A stretch of DNA of 9,960 nucleotides. Source: Bacillota bacterium. GTDB taxonomy: Bacteria > Bacillota > DTU030. The stretch spans positions 1 to 9,960 of the forward strand of contig DUTA01000017.1 of the NCBI GenBank assembly GCA_012842325.1, written 5' to 3'. Positions 1 through 6,347 of the stretch are shown piece after piece. A program made the position numbers and the translations under genes. The notes under the pieces are model-generated. The model was not told the origin of the DNA, ran no database searches, and was given only the letters and a program-made list of their open reading frames with translations. The first letter of the stretch is position 1. Every line of letters starts with the position of its first letter.

Positions 1-29
1 CAATGCCTAGCTTAGGGTACTCTACGAAA

Positions 30-142
30 CCCTGGGTGATAGCTCTACGGAACCTCAGCGGCTTCAGCACAGCTTTATGAACACCAATTGTGGCGAGGTC
101 TCTCGCCTACTAAAGCTTGACGTGTACGAAACCCATCCAGGG
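30..142 (+). ncRNA. Possible structured RNA (unidentified), strand uncertain
   Basis: No protein gene is recognisable in the first 145 bases, but three complementary pairs nest inside one another. CCCTGGGTG (30-38) pairs with CATCCAGGG (134-142), 9 bp with one G-U. AGCTTTA (71-77) pairs with TAAAGCT (111-117), 7 bp. GGCGAG (92-97) pairs with CTCGCC (102-107) around a GTCT loop. Together they form a long hairpin with an asymmetric internal bubble (39-70 against 118-133). A short T-run (149-153) follows the outer helix, which slightly favours the + strand. The layout of closing stem, large bubble and terminal stem resembles 6S RNA, but I recognise no 6S sequence signature. The 5' end could lie outside the window. 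This could equally be chance pairing in a decayed region. Confidence 0.27.
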
Positions 143-144
143 AC

Positions 145-173
145 TTGATTTTTGAAAAGACTTCGGTTATAAT
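145..173 (+). promoter_or_regulatory. Sigma-A-type promoter for tRNA-Pro
   Basis: TTGATT (145-150) is separated by 17 bp from a perfect TATAAT (168-173). This places the transcription start near 180, about a dozen bases before the mature tRNA 5' end at 193. The -35 matches 4 of 6 consensus positions. Confidence 0.7.
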
Positions 174-192
174 AAGATTGCATTGAAAAGGT

Positions 193-269
193 CGGGGTAT
201 AGCTCAGCTTGGTAGAGCGCTTGCTTGGGGTGCAAGAGGCCAGCGGTTCAAATCCGCTTACTCCGACCA
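193..269 (+). tRNA. tRNA-Pro, anticodon GGG
   Basis: A 77-nt cloverleaf folds completely. The acceptor stem CGGGGTA (193-199) pairs with TACTCCG (259-265) with one G-U; the discriminator is A266 and CCA (267-269) is encoded. The D arm has GCTC/GAGC with an AGCTTGGTA loop. The anticodon stem is CTTGC/GCAAG around the loop TTGGGGT (225-231), giving anticodon GGG at 227-229. The T arm is AGCGG/CCGCT around TTCAAAT. GGG reads CCC and CCU proline codons. The CGGGG start and A73 discriminator are typical of bacterial tRNA-Pro. The gene has its own promoter and terminator, so it appears to be a single-gene unit. Confidence 0.97.
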
Positions 270-281
270 TTACATAGCTGG

Positions 282-315
282 AAAAGAGGGTTAGTCAACC
301 CTCTTTTTATTTTTC
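282..315 (+). terminator. Rho-independent terminator after tRNA-Pro
   Basis: AAAAGAGGGTT (282-292) is perfectly complementary to AACCCTCTTTT (297-307) around an AGTC loop. The stem runs into a T-rich tract continuing to about 314. It ends the tRNA transcript 13 bases after the CCA and insulates it from the next gene. Confidence 0.9.
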
Positions 316-343
316 CTTCAGGATGATCACCCTGTCTGGCGGG

Positions 344-349
344 TATAAT
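344..349 (+). promoter_or_regulatory. -10 box upstream of the membrane protein gene
   Basis: A perfect TATAAT sits 54 bases before the chosen ATG at 403. No convincing -35 lies 16-18 bp upstream and there is no extended TGn, so the full promoter is uncertain. Its position, just after the tRNA terminator, fits a start for the next gene. Confidence 0.45.
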
Positions 350-402
350 GCAAAATGACAAGATTGAATAAAAGAAAGGAAGCGGGGGAACCGGGAGAAA
401 GG

Positions 403-2583
403 ATGAAGAGGTTTTTTCTTTTTAGTTTAAGCCTAATTTTATTTTTCCTTGCCTTCAGCCGGACCAATCAGGCTGCCCCGGGGCCTGGCGACCGGAAGGT
501 GGTCATCTTTGTCCTCGATGCCGTCACCGGCGCCGATCTCCACCAGGCCCGCACGCCTGTTCTGGATAGACTGGCGGCAGAAGGAGCCATCGGCCTCATG
601 AATACTACCACCGCCGGCGGTTCAGCAAAGGCCGCCGCCCATTTAACCATCGGCGCCGGCGCGCGGGCCAGTGGCAGTGACGCCCTGGAGCCGGCCCTGG
701 AAAAAGAAGAGCTGTGGTCAGGGGAAGTGGCGGGGCTGGTCTACCAGCGGCGGACAGGGAAGAAACCGGAGGGCGGCATCCTGCACCTGGGCATCGGCGA
801 AATTCTTGCCAGCAACAGGGAACTGGCGGCAACGGTTGTCCCGGGGGCCCTGGGGCAGCTCCTTTCGGAAGCCGGCCTTACCAGAAGCCTGCTGGGCAAC
901 TGCGATCTCCCCGGCCAGCCAAGGCGTCCGGCCGCCGGGATTATTATGGATGCCATGGGAGTTGTGGACAGGGGCGTTATTGGGCGGAAACTTCTCCGGG
1001 AAAACCCGGCCGCCCCCTATGGCCGGGAAACCGATATCGGCTCCCTCCTTGAAGCTTTTCAAGAAGTGGCGGCAAAGTCCGATGTAATCGTAATCGACTG
1101 GGGAGATACCGCCCGGGTTGACAGCTACCAGCGCTTTCTGCTGCCGGAGCTCGGGGCTGCCGCCCGGGCCCGGGCTCTCGAAAGGGCCGATACCTTCCTG
1201 GGAGAGCTCCTCGCCCGCCTGGACCTGGAAAGGACCCTTTTCCTCCTTCTTATCCCCTCCCCATCGGCCCAGGGTTACCGGGAAGGGAACAGGCTGACCC
1301 CGGTTATCCTGGCCGGCCGGGGAGTGACCCCGGGCCTCCTGACTTCACCCACAACCCGCCGGGCCGGTTTAGTAGCCAATATCGATATAGCCCCAACTAT
1401 CCTCAATTTTTTTCAACTCCCGGTTCCCCATTACATGACGGGAAGACCTGTTTCCGTCCTTCCTGCCGCCAACCCCCGGGATTACCTGCAGGCCATGGGC
1501 CAGGTTTTCCTCGCCAACTATAGATACCAGCCCCTTTTCATCAAGGCATATATTGTCTTTATCCTCCTGGTCCTCACGGGCAGTCTTTTCGCCATTTATA
1601 AAGCCAGCGGCCGGCAGTACCTGTGGGCAACTTTACTGGTGGCTGTGGCAGCCCTGCCCCTGGTTTTTCTGCTCCTGCCCCTCTTTGCCCCGGAAAAGCT
1701 GGAAAGCATGTTGGGGCTGACAGTTGCCGGCACAGCAGTCCTTGTTAAACTGGTAAACCGTCCCCCAATTTCCCCCCGACCCTTCGTCCTCCTGGGCTTG
1801 GCAACGGCCGGCCTTCTTTCCCTGGATCTTCTCCTGGGGCAGTCCCTGGTCTTGACATCAATTCTGGGCTACTGTCCCATCAGCGGTGCCCGTTACTATG
1901 GGATCGGCAACGAATATATGGGCTTGCTGCTGGGAGCGGGGATAATGGGCCTGACGGGACTGGCCCAACTGTTCCGCACCAGGGGCAAGCTGTCCAATAC
2001 TCTTTTCCTTACCCTCCCCGGTTTTCTCCTCCTTTTTTTCCTTGTGGCCTCGCCCCGGTTGGGGGCAAATCTGGGTGGGGCCATTGCCGCCCTGGTCGGT
2101 TTTGGAGCAACGGCTGTCCCCTGGCAGGAGAGAAAGATACCCTTGGGAAAATATCTCCTTTTGGCCTGCACCGGCGGCTCTTTCCTGCTGGCCCTGGGAG
2201 CGGCCGATTACCTGTTCGCGCGGGAGACAGCCTCCCACTGGGGACAAACGGCCGGTGCTGTCCTTGCCGGGGGGCTGAAGGAGCTGTTGCCAATTGTGCA
2301 GCGCAAGGTCAGTATGAATATAAAACTGCTCCGCTATTGCTGGTGGAGCTCGGTGTTGCTGGCAACCCTGTTTATCTTTATCCTCATATCCCTTCGCCCG
2401 CCCCGCCCGCTAACGGAAATAAAAAGGAAATTCCCCATCCTCTGGACAGGTTTTGTGGGCGGGGGTGTCGCCGCCCTGGCCGCTTTTCTGGCCAACGATT
2501 CGGGGGTAGTGGCAGCGGCGACGGCTTTGCTCTTCCCCCTTACAGCCCTCCTGTTTCTCCTGCTCCAGCCGAAACAAGAGTAA
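403..2583 (+). CDS. Membrane protein with degenerate alkaline-phosphatase-like domain and polytopic C-terminal half
   Basis: The protein is 726 aa from ATG 403, chosen because GGGAG sits 5 bases upstream and a signal/anchor helix (about residues 3-20) follows at once. An in-frame ATG at 355 has no ribosome site and abuts the -10 box. Residues 32-350 resemble the alkaline phosphatase/phosphomutase superfamily: a beta strand ending in Asp (VIFVLDA, D39), a TTT stretch near 68-70 where the nucleophile usually lies, and late motifs LTPVILAGRGV and DIAPTILNFF (D328). Expected metal ligands look lost: the usual D-x3-H is replaced by DTARVD (D235, D239), and the SDHG-type motif by PSPS (285-288). 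From about residue 378 to the end there are roughly nine to ten hydrophobic helices, including the motif GARYYGIGNEYMG (495-507) and LANDSGVV near 697. Function is unknown; an extracytoplasmic N-terminal domain on a membrane channel or transferase-like body is a guess. It appears to be transcribed alone. Confidence 0.85.
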   Translation: MKRFFLFSLSLILFFLAFSRTNQAAPGPGDRKVVIFVLDAVTGADLHQARTPVLDRLAAEGAIGLMNTTTAGGSAKAAAHLTIGAGARASGSDALEPALEKEELWSGEVAGLVYQRRTGKKPEGGILHLGIGEILASNRELAATVVPGALGQLLSEAGLTRSLLGNCDLPGQPRRPAAGIIMDAMGVVDRGVIGRKLLRENPAAPYGRETDIGSLLEAFQEVAAKSDVIVIDWGDTARVDSYQRFLLPELGAAARARALERADTFLGELLARLDLERTLFLLLIPSPSAQGYREGNRLTPVILAGRGVTPGLLTSPTTRRAGLVANIDIAPTILNFFQLPVPHYMTGRPVSVLPAANPRDYLQAMGQVFLANYRYQPLFIKAYIVFILLVLTGSLFAIYKASGRQYLWATLLVAVAALPLVFLLLPLFAPEKLESMLGLTVAGTAVLVKLVNRPPISPRPFVLLGLATAGLLSLDLLLGQSLVLTSILGYCPISGARYYGIGNEYMGLLLGAGIMGLTGLAQLFRTRGKLSNTLFLTLPGFLLLFFLVASPRLGANLGGAIAALVGFGATAVPWQERKIPLGKYLLLACTGGSFLLALGAADYLFARETASHWGQTAGAVLAGGLKELLPIVQRKVSMNIKLLRYCWWSSVLLATLFIFILISLRPPRPLTEIKRKFPILWTGFVGGGVAALAAFLANDSGVVAAATALLFPLTALLFLLLQPKQE

Positions 2584-2669
2584 AGGGAAGGCTTAGCTAG
2601 ATGGCGTTTTCCGCAGGTATCCGTTGCTAATTCAAGTAAACTAGATATTATGACAAATTGAGATTTGCC

Positions 2670-2697
2670 TTGACAACCACAAGCTATTTGTTAAAAT
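2670..2697 (+). promoter_or_regulatory. Sigma-A-type promoter for speD
   Basis: A perfect TTGACA (2670-2675) is followed, after 16 bp, by TAAAAT (2692-2697), 5 of 6 matches. The surrounding DNA is markedly more AT-rich than the coding regions. The predicted start is near 2704, giving a leader of about 36 nt. No riboswitch-like fold is evident in so short a leader. Confidence 0.75.
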
Positions 2698-2739
2698 TTT
2701 AGATGGTAATTCCGAATAAGTAAAAGGGGGGAAACCAAG

Positions 2740-3105
2740 TTGAAAGCATTGGGGCGTCACATTTTGGCGGAGTTTTATGGCTGTACCGGGGCACTGGATG
2801 ATATGAAAGAGGTAGAAAGAATTATGGTAGAAGCAGCTCTGGAAGCTGGTGCTGAGGTACGGGAAGTAGCCTTCCACAAATTCAGCCCACAAGGGGTGAG
2901 CGGAGTGGTAGTCATTTCCGAATCCCACCTGGCAATTCATACCTGGCCCGAAACGGGCTATGCCGCCGTCGATGTTTTCACCTGCGGGGAAAGGGTAAAT
3001 CCCTGGGATGCCTATAACTACCTTTGCGATAAATTGCAGGCAAAAAGCGTAAGTGCAACGGAAATCAGGCGAGGTATATTCGCCCACGAGCCACCGAATA
3101 CCTAG
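2740..3105 (+). CDS. speD: S-adenosylmethionine decarboxylase proenzyme, class 1B
   Basis: SpeD decarboxylates S-adenosylmethionine to supply aminopropyl groups for spermidine and related polyamines; it is cytosolic. The 121-aa length matches the short prokaryotic class 1B form. The self-cleavage site is the E61-S62 bond in ISESHLAIHTWPE: S62 becomes the N-terminal pyruvoyl cofactor of the alpha chain. H67 and C82 (FTCGE) match the processing and proton-donor residues of this family (S63, H68 and C83 in the Thermotoga enzyme). The start is TTG 2740, where the family N-terminus MKALGRHILAEFYGC begins, with AAGGGGGG (2724-2731) as ribosome site. The gene has its own strong promoter and is followed by a terminator-like hairpin. 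No spermidine synthase, agmatinase or arginine decarboxylase gene adjoins it, so its pathway partners must lie elsewhere. Confidence 0.97.
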   Translation: MKALGRHILAEFYGCTGALDDMKEVERIMVEAALEAGAEVREVAFHKFSPQGVSGVVVISESHLAIHTWPETGYAAVDVFTCGERVNPWDAYNYLCDKLQAKSVSATEIRRGIFAHEPPNT

Positions 3106-3133
3106 CACCCCTGGAGGAGAGAATAACACCGGT

Positions 3134-3180
3134 ATGCCCTGACTTCTCTGGTTACGACCAAGGGATGTCAGGGTATTTTA
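3134..3180 (+). terminator. Probable terminator hairpin after speD
   Basis: ATGCCCTGAC (3134-3143) pairs with GTCAGGGTAT (3167-3176), 10 bp with one G-U. The interior can pair further (GGT/ACC around TACG). The stem is followed by TTTTATT rather than a pure T-run, so termination may be incomplete. It lies 29 bases after the speD stop. Confidence 0.6.
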
Positions 3181-3318
3181 TTGTCCCGGCAGGAGATAGG
3201 GGAAACAGGAAGAAATTAGTATAGAAACCCAGGGGTTGGCTATTATAATCATAATGATTGTGCTCTTTATCCCGACATCCCAGGGGCTTGTTTATGCACG
3301 GAGCGAGGAGGGAAAAGT
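3181..3318 (+). promoter_or_regulatory. Leader of the M42/carbonic anhydrase unit, with -10 box and Fur/PerR-like palindrome
   Basis: The only strong -10 in this gene-free stretch is TATAAT (3244-3249); its -35 is poor. It is overlapped by TTATAATCATAATGA (3243-3257). This matches the 7-1-7 PerR box TTATAATnATTATAA at 12 of 14 specified positions and a Fur box slightly less well. The core AATCATAATGATT (3247-3259) is a perfect palindrome. CCCAGGGG occurs on both sides (3228-3235 and 3279-3286). A purine-rich tract fills 3190-3215. AT-rich DNA gives such matches by chance fairly easily, so repression by a Fur-family protein is only a hypothesis. Confidence 0.35.
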
Positions 3319-4386
3319 ATGGAGCGAACTAAGGACTTGTTGCGCAAACTCACCGGTGCAACGGGAATACCCGGGTATGAAGGTGAGATAAGGCAGATCC
3401 TCAGGGAAGAAATGGCCCCCTACACTCAGATCCAGGTGGATCGCCTGGGCTGCCTAATTGCCAAAAAAACCGGGGCTGCCGTTGAGCCCAGGGTGATGCT
3501 GGCAGCCCATATGGACGAAATCGGCTTTATGGTTAAAGCCATTACCCCGGAAGGTTTCTTGCGCTTTACCCCCCTGGGTGGCTGGTCCGATCAGGTCCTT
3601 CTAGCCCAGCGGGTTGTCGTCAAAGGGAGTAAAGGCGATGTTCCCGGGATAATTGGCGCCAAACCGCCGCACCTGCTGGATGAAGAGGAACGAAAAAAAC
3701 TAGTAAAAATTAAGGATATGTTCATCGATGTCGGAGCCAGGGACAGGGAAGAAGCCGCCTCCTTCGGGATTAGACCCGGCGACCCCATTGTCCCGGCCGG
3801 GAGTTTCACTGTCATGAAAAATGAAAACCTCCTGCTGGCCAAGGCGTGGGACGACCGGGCCGGCTGCGCCCTTCTCATCGAAGTGTGTGAGGAGTTGACG
3901 CAAAGGCAACATCCCAATACCGTCTATGCCGTTGGAACGGTCCAGGAAGAAGTCGGAACCCGGGGTGCAGCAACCAGTGTTGCCGGCATCGACCCGGATG
4001 TTGCCATCATCCTCGATGTCAGCATTGCCGGTGACGTCCCCGGCCTGAAGGAGGAAGTGCAGGAAAAATTGGGGGGCGGCCCCACTGTCTGTCTCTATGA
4101 CGCTTCCATGATTCCCAACCTAAACTTGCGGAACCTCTGCCTGGAAACCGCCGAGAAACTGGGCATTCCCTACCAATACTCGGTTATGGAGCGGGGCGGT
4201 ACCGACGGGGGCAGGATCCACCTGCACAAAACTGGCGTCCCCAGCCTGGTGATCGGGATCCCGGTCCGCTATATCCACAGCCATGCCGGCATCCTCCACC
4301 TGGAAGACTATCTGGGGGCCCGCCGCCTCGTCACCGAGCTGATCCAGAGATTGGATGCGGCTACAGTAGCCGGCCTGGTCGAGTAA
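3319..4386 (+). CDS. M42 family metallopeptidase (aminopeptidase), copy 1
   Basis: A cytosolic di-metal aminopeptidase of the M42 family (glutamyl aminopeptidase/TET/FrvX type), which usually assembles into tetrahedral dodecamers and trims peptides released by proteases. The 355-aa length is typical. All expected metal and catalytic residues are visible: H64 and D66 in AAHMDEIGF, D178 in AWDDRAG, the catalytic pair E210-E211 in TVQEEVGTRGA, D233 in ILDVSIAGDVPG, and H320 in RYIHSH. GGTDGG (293-298) is also conserved. The inserted PDZ-like region (about 75-165) carries PGIIGAKPPHLL. ATG 3319 has AGGAGGG six bases upstream. It heads a tight unit: the next gene starts 15 bp after its stop. Substrate preference cannot be told from sequence; older annotations of this family as endoglucanase are not supported. 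Confidence 0.95.
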   Translation: MERTKDLLRKLTGATGIPGYEGEIRQILREEMAPYTQIQVDRLGCLIAKKTGAAVEPRVMLAAHMDEIGFMVKAITPEGFLRFTPLGGWSDQVLLAQRVVVKGSKGDVPGIIGAKPPHLLDEEERKKLVKIKDMFIDVGARDREEAASFGIRPGDPIVPAGSFTVMKNENLLLAKAWDDRAGCALLIEVCEELTQRQHPNTVYAVGTVQEEVGTRGAATSVAGIDPDVAIILDVSIAGDVPGLKEEVQEKLGGGPTVCLYDASMIPNLNLRNLCLETAEKLGIPYQYSVMERGGTDGGRIHLHKTGVPSLVIGIPVRYIHSHAGILHLEDYLGARRLVTELIQRLDAATVAGLVE

Positions 4387-4401
4387 GGGGAGGAAGAAAA
4401 A

Positions 4402-4926
4402 GTGATTCATCCCGCCACCTTTATTGCCCCCGGTGCCCGGCTCATCGGCAGGGTTTCCCTCGGCGAGGGCTCCAGCGTGTGGTTCGGCAGTATTCTCCGG
4501 GCTGACATTGCCCCCATAACAATCGGGCGTTTTACCAATATTCAGGATGGCTGTGTTCTCCATGTTTCCACCAATTACCCCCTGGTCGTTGGGGATTACG
4601 TCAGTGTGGGCCACAGGGCGGTTCTCCACGGCTGCCGGATCGCCCGGGGCGTCTTGATCGGAATAGGCGCCGTAGTCCTCGATGGGGCGGAGATAGGGGA
4701 GGGGAGCATCATCGGCGCCGGAGCCGTCATCCCGCCGGGAACCAAGATCCCTCCCCGCTCCCTGGTCCTGGGGGTGCCGGGGAAAATAATCCGCCAGGTG
4801 ACACCGGCCGAGGAGGAGGCAAACCGGGAAAGGGCTGAGCGCTACCTTAAGCTGTGGCAGGAGAAATATCGTTCCGGAGAACTGGCCCCGCTGCGGGCAG
4901 AGGAGGAAGGAGAGCCTTGCTGTTAA
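4402..4926 (+). CDS. Gamma-carbonic-anhydrase-like hexapeptide-repeat protein
   Basis: A 174-aa protein of the gamma carbonic anhydrase/YrdA-PaaY family: a left-handed beta helix built from hexapeptide repeats, active as a trimer with zinc or iron at subunit interfaces. Repeats run from about residue 8 to 115. The three metal histidines are H54 (CVLHVS), H71 (VGHRA) and H76 (LHGC), and the conserved R34-D35 and Q48 are present, so carbonic anhydrase activity is plausible. The acidic loop of archaeal Cam is absent, as in the shorter CamH/YrdA branch. The C-terminus is a charged helix ending in PCC. GTG 4402 is the start, with GGGGAGG (4387-4393) eight bases upstream, 15 bp after the M42 stop. 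The last codons overlap the next gene. Many members lack measurable activity, so the enzyme name is family-based. Confidence 0.92.
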   Translation: MIHPATFIAPGARLIGRVSLGEGSSVWFGSILRADIAPITIGRFTNIQDGCVLHVSTNYPLVVGDYVSVGHRAVLHGCRIARGVLIGIGAVVLDGAEIGEGSIIGAGAVIPPGTKIPPRSLVLGVPGKIIRQVTPAEEEANRERAERYLKLWQEKYRSGELAPLRAEEEGEPCC

Positions 4927-5471
4927 TTCCGGGACTCCTGGCCTTCATTGTTGGCAAATTAAGGAAGGGGAGCCTCAGGAACCTGGCCCATTTGCCCCTG
5001 CAGAAGGTATATTTATTATATATTGCCCTCCTTTTACAGCTGGTGGCCCGTACCCCCTTTCTGGAGGGTTGGACCCCTCGCCTGGTGGTCTTATCCTACC
5101 TGCTCCTTCTCCTTGCCCTGGGGCTCAATATCCGCCTGCCGGGTCTGCCTTATCTGTTCCTCGGCACCCTGCTCAACGCCCTGGTAATTTCCTTCAACGG
5201 CGGCCAAATGCCCGTTGCCCTGGAGCTTCTGGACCTGCCCCTGAAACCGGAGGGGATAGACCTCGTTGGGGGCAAGCATACCCGTCTGGCGACGGACACC
5301 AGGCTCTTCTTCCTTGCCGACATTATTCCCGTCAAGATACCCGCCCTTTCCTATTACAGTCTGTACAGTGTCGGCGACCTTTTCCAGATGGTCGGCGTCT
5401 TTATTTTAATTGTGCAGGGCATGGGTCTGGCAGGGGACGAGAGAACCCTTGCCAAAACCCACCGGAACTGA
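4917..5471 (+). CDS. DUF5317 family membrane protein
   Basis: A 184-aa integral membrane protein that I assign to DUF5317, a Firmicutes family of unknown function. Hydrophobic segments lie near residues 2-13, 29-45, 56-71, 76-93 and 152-168. Family-like motifs are FNGGQMPVA (93-101), HTRLATDTRLFFLAD (121-135) and the C-terminal SLYSVGDLFQMVG. The start is placed at TTG 4917, after the strong AGGAGGAAGGAG (4901-4912), so the gene overlaps the carbonic-anhydrase-like gene by 10 bp and is probably translationally coupled to it. An upstream ATG at 4854 in the same frame would add 21 basic, glycine-rich residues encoded inside the preceding gene and lacks a good ribosome site. A terminator follows 50 bases after the stop. 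Confidence 0.85.
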   Translation: MLLIPGLLAFIVGKLRKGSLRNLAHLPLQKVYLLYIALLLQLVARTPFLEGWTPRLVVLSYLLLLLALGLNIRLPGLPYLFLGTLLNALVISFNGGQMPVALELLDLPLKPEGIDLVGGKHTRLATDTRLFFLADIIPVKIPALSYYSLYSVGDLFQMVGVFILIVQGMGLAGDERTLAKTHRN

Positions 5472-5521
5472 CACCTTGACCCCCCTGCCTGGTATTTTGA
5501 ACGAACCTGCAGGCTAAAGCA

Positions 5522-5562
5522 AGCTCCCCTTGGGCCCTTCCCGGGGAGCTATATTTTCTTTT
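5522..5562 (+). terminator. Rho-independent terminator ending the M42-DUF5317 unit
   Basis: AGCTCCCC (5522-5529) pairs perfectly with GGGGAGCT (5543-5550) around a 13-nt loop, followed by ATATTTTCTTTT. It separates the upstream three-gene unit from the DUF554 gene. Confidence 0.88.
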
Positions 5563-5635
5563 CCGCCGGCAGGATTTATCTGGAAAACAGCGAAGACTTT
5601 TTGATTAAGTATTTACTGGGAAGGGGATAGGACCA

Positions 5636-6316
5636 ATGACAGGAACCTTGATTAATACTGGCACCGTTGTCGCCGGCAGTATTGTCGGCATACTCCTGAA
5701 AAACGTTATTCCAGCCCGCCTCAGCAACAGGGTGATGCAAGGCATGGGTCTTTTGACCATCATCATTGGTTTTTCCATGGTCCAGGAAGGCCAGGAAACA
5801 ATTATTCTCCTTTTGAGTCTCGTCCTTGGCGCCGCTATTGGAGAACTCCTCGATTTAGATGCCAAGTTGGCCTGGATTGGTCACACCCTGGAAAACCGGT
5901 TTAAGGGTACCGAGGATCGTTTTACCAAGGGCTTTGTTACCACCAGTTTAATCTTCTGCGTCGGGCCCATGGCCATTTTAGGGGCAATCGAAGATGGCCT
6001 CACGGGGGACTACACCATCCTTTTGACCAAGGCCATCATGGACGGCATCACTTCCATTGCCTTTGCCTCCACCCTGGGGATCGGCGTCCTTTTTTCCGCC
6101 CTGCCCGTACTGATTTATCAGGGCGGTATCACCCTCCTGGCCAGCGCCGTCCGCAGCCTGCTGATCCCCGAATTGGTTGCCGAATTAACTGCCGTCGGCG
6201 GCGCCCTGATAATAGGGCTGGGCTTTAACATTCTGGAAATAGGTAAAATCAAAGTGGCCAACCTCCTGCCGGCCCTCCTGGTTCCCCTGGTGCTAGGGAA
6301 ATATTTCCTGGCCTAG
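5636..6316 (+). CDS. DUF554 family membrane protein (YdfK/YqgA type)
   Basis: A 226-aa polytopic membrane protein of the DUF554 family (B. subtilis YdfK, E. coli YqgA), whose function is not established; a transport role is often supposed. About six to seven hydrophobic segments are visible (residues 8-22, 36-50, 54-72, 101-117, 138-168, 183-200, 208-222). The family signature CVGPMAILGAIEDGL is at 108-122, followed by KAIMDGITSIAFAS (132-145). Length is normal. ATG 5636 is preceded by GGAAGGGG (5619-5626). No clear -35/-10 pair is seen in the 70 bases after the upstream terminator, so its promoter is unresolved. No terminator is obvious after the stop. It looks like a single-gene unit. Confidence 0.93.
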   Translation: MTGTLINTGTVVAGSIVGILLKNVIPARLSNRVMQGMGLLTIIIGFSMVQEGQETIILLLSLVLGAAIGELLDLDAKLAWIGHTLENRFKGTEDRFTKGFVTTSLIFCVGPMAILGAIEDGLTGDYTILLTKAIMDGITSIAFASTLGIGVLFSALPVLIYQGGITLLASAVRSLLIPELVAELTAVGGALIIGLGFNILEIGKIKVANLLPALLVPLVLGKYFLA

Positions 6317-6347
6317 GCGGCACCGTGAAGGGCATCATATCCCCCTG

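Noticed and set aside
64..270. 68-aa minus-strand reading frame beginning MVGVSGFEPLASCTPS
   Set aside because: It is the antisense of tRNA-Pro; this type of frame is a well-known artefact over tRNA genes, and the tRNA fold is complete.
193..315. Possible integration (att) site at the tRNA
   Set aside because: No repeat of the tRNA 3' end is found in the window, and no integrase or phage gene is present; the terminator follows normally.
355..402. Upstream ATG for the large membrane protein (16 extra residues)
   Set aside because: It has no ribosome site, lies six bases after a -10 box, and adds a charged stretch before the signal-like helix; ATG 403 has GGGAG at good spacing.
671..1087. Overlapping + and - frames inside the membrane protein gene
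   Set aside because: They are low-complexity Arg/Pro/Gly-rich shadows of a GC-rich gene without ribosome sites or family resemblance.
3112..3142. Orphan GGAGGAGAG followed by the mini frame ATG-CCC-TGA
   Set aside because: The spacing (about 13 bases) is too long, the frame codes two residues, and the ATG lies in the terminator-like stem.
4854..4916. In-frame ATG extending the DUF5317 protein by 21 residues
   Set aside because: The extension lies inside the preceding gene, is Arg/Gly-rich and non-hydrophobic; TTG 4917 has a strong ribosome site.
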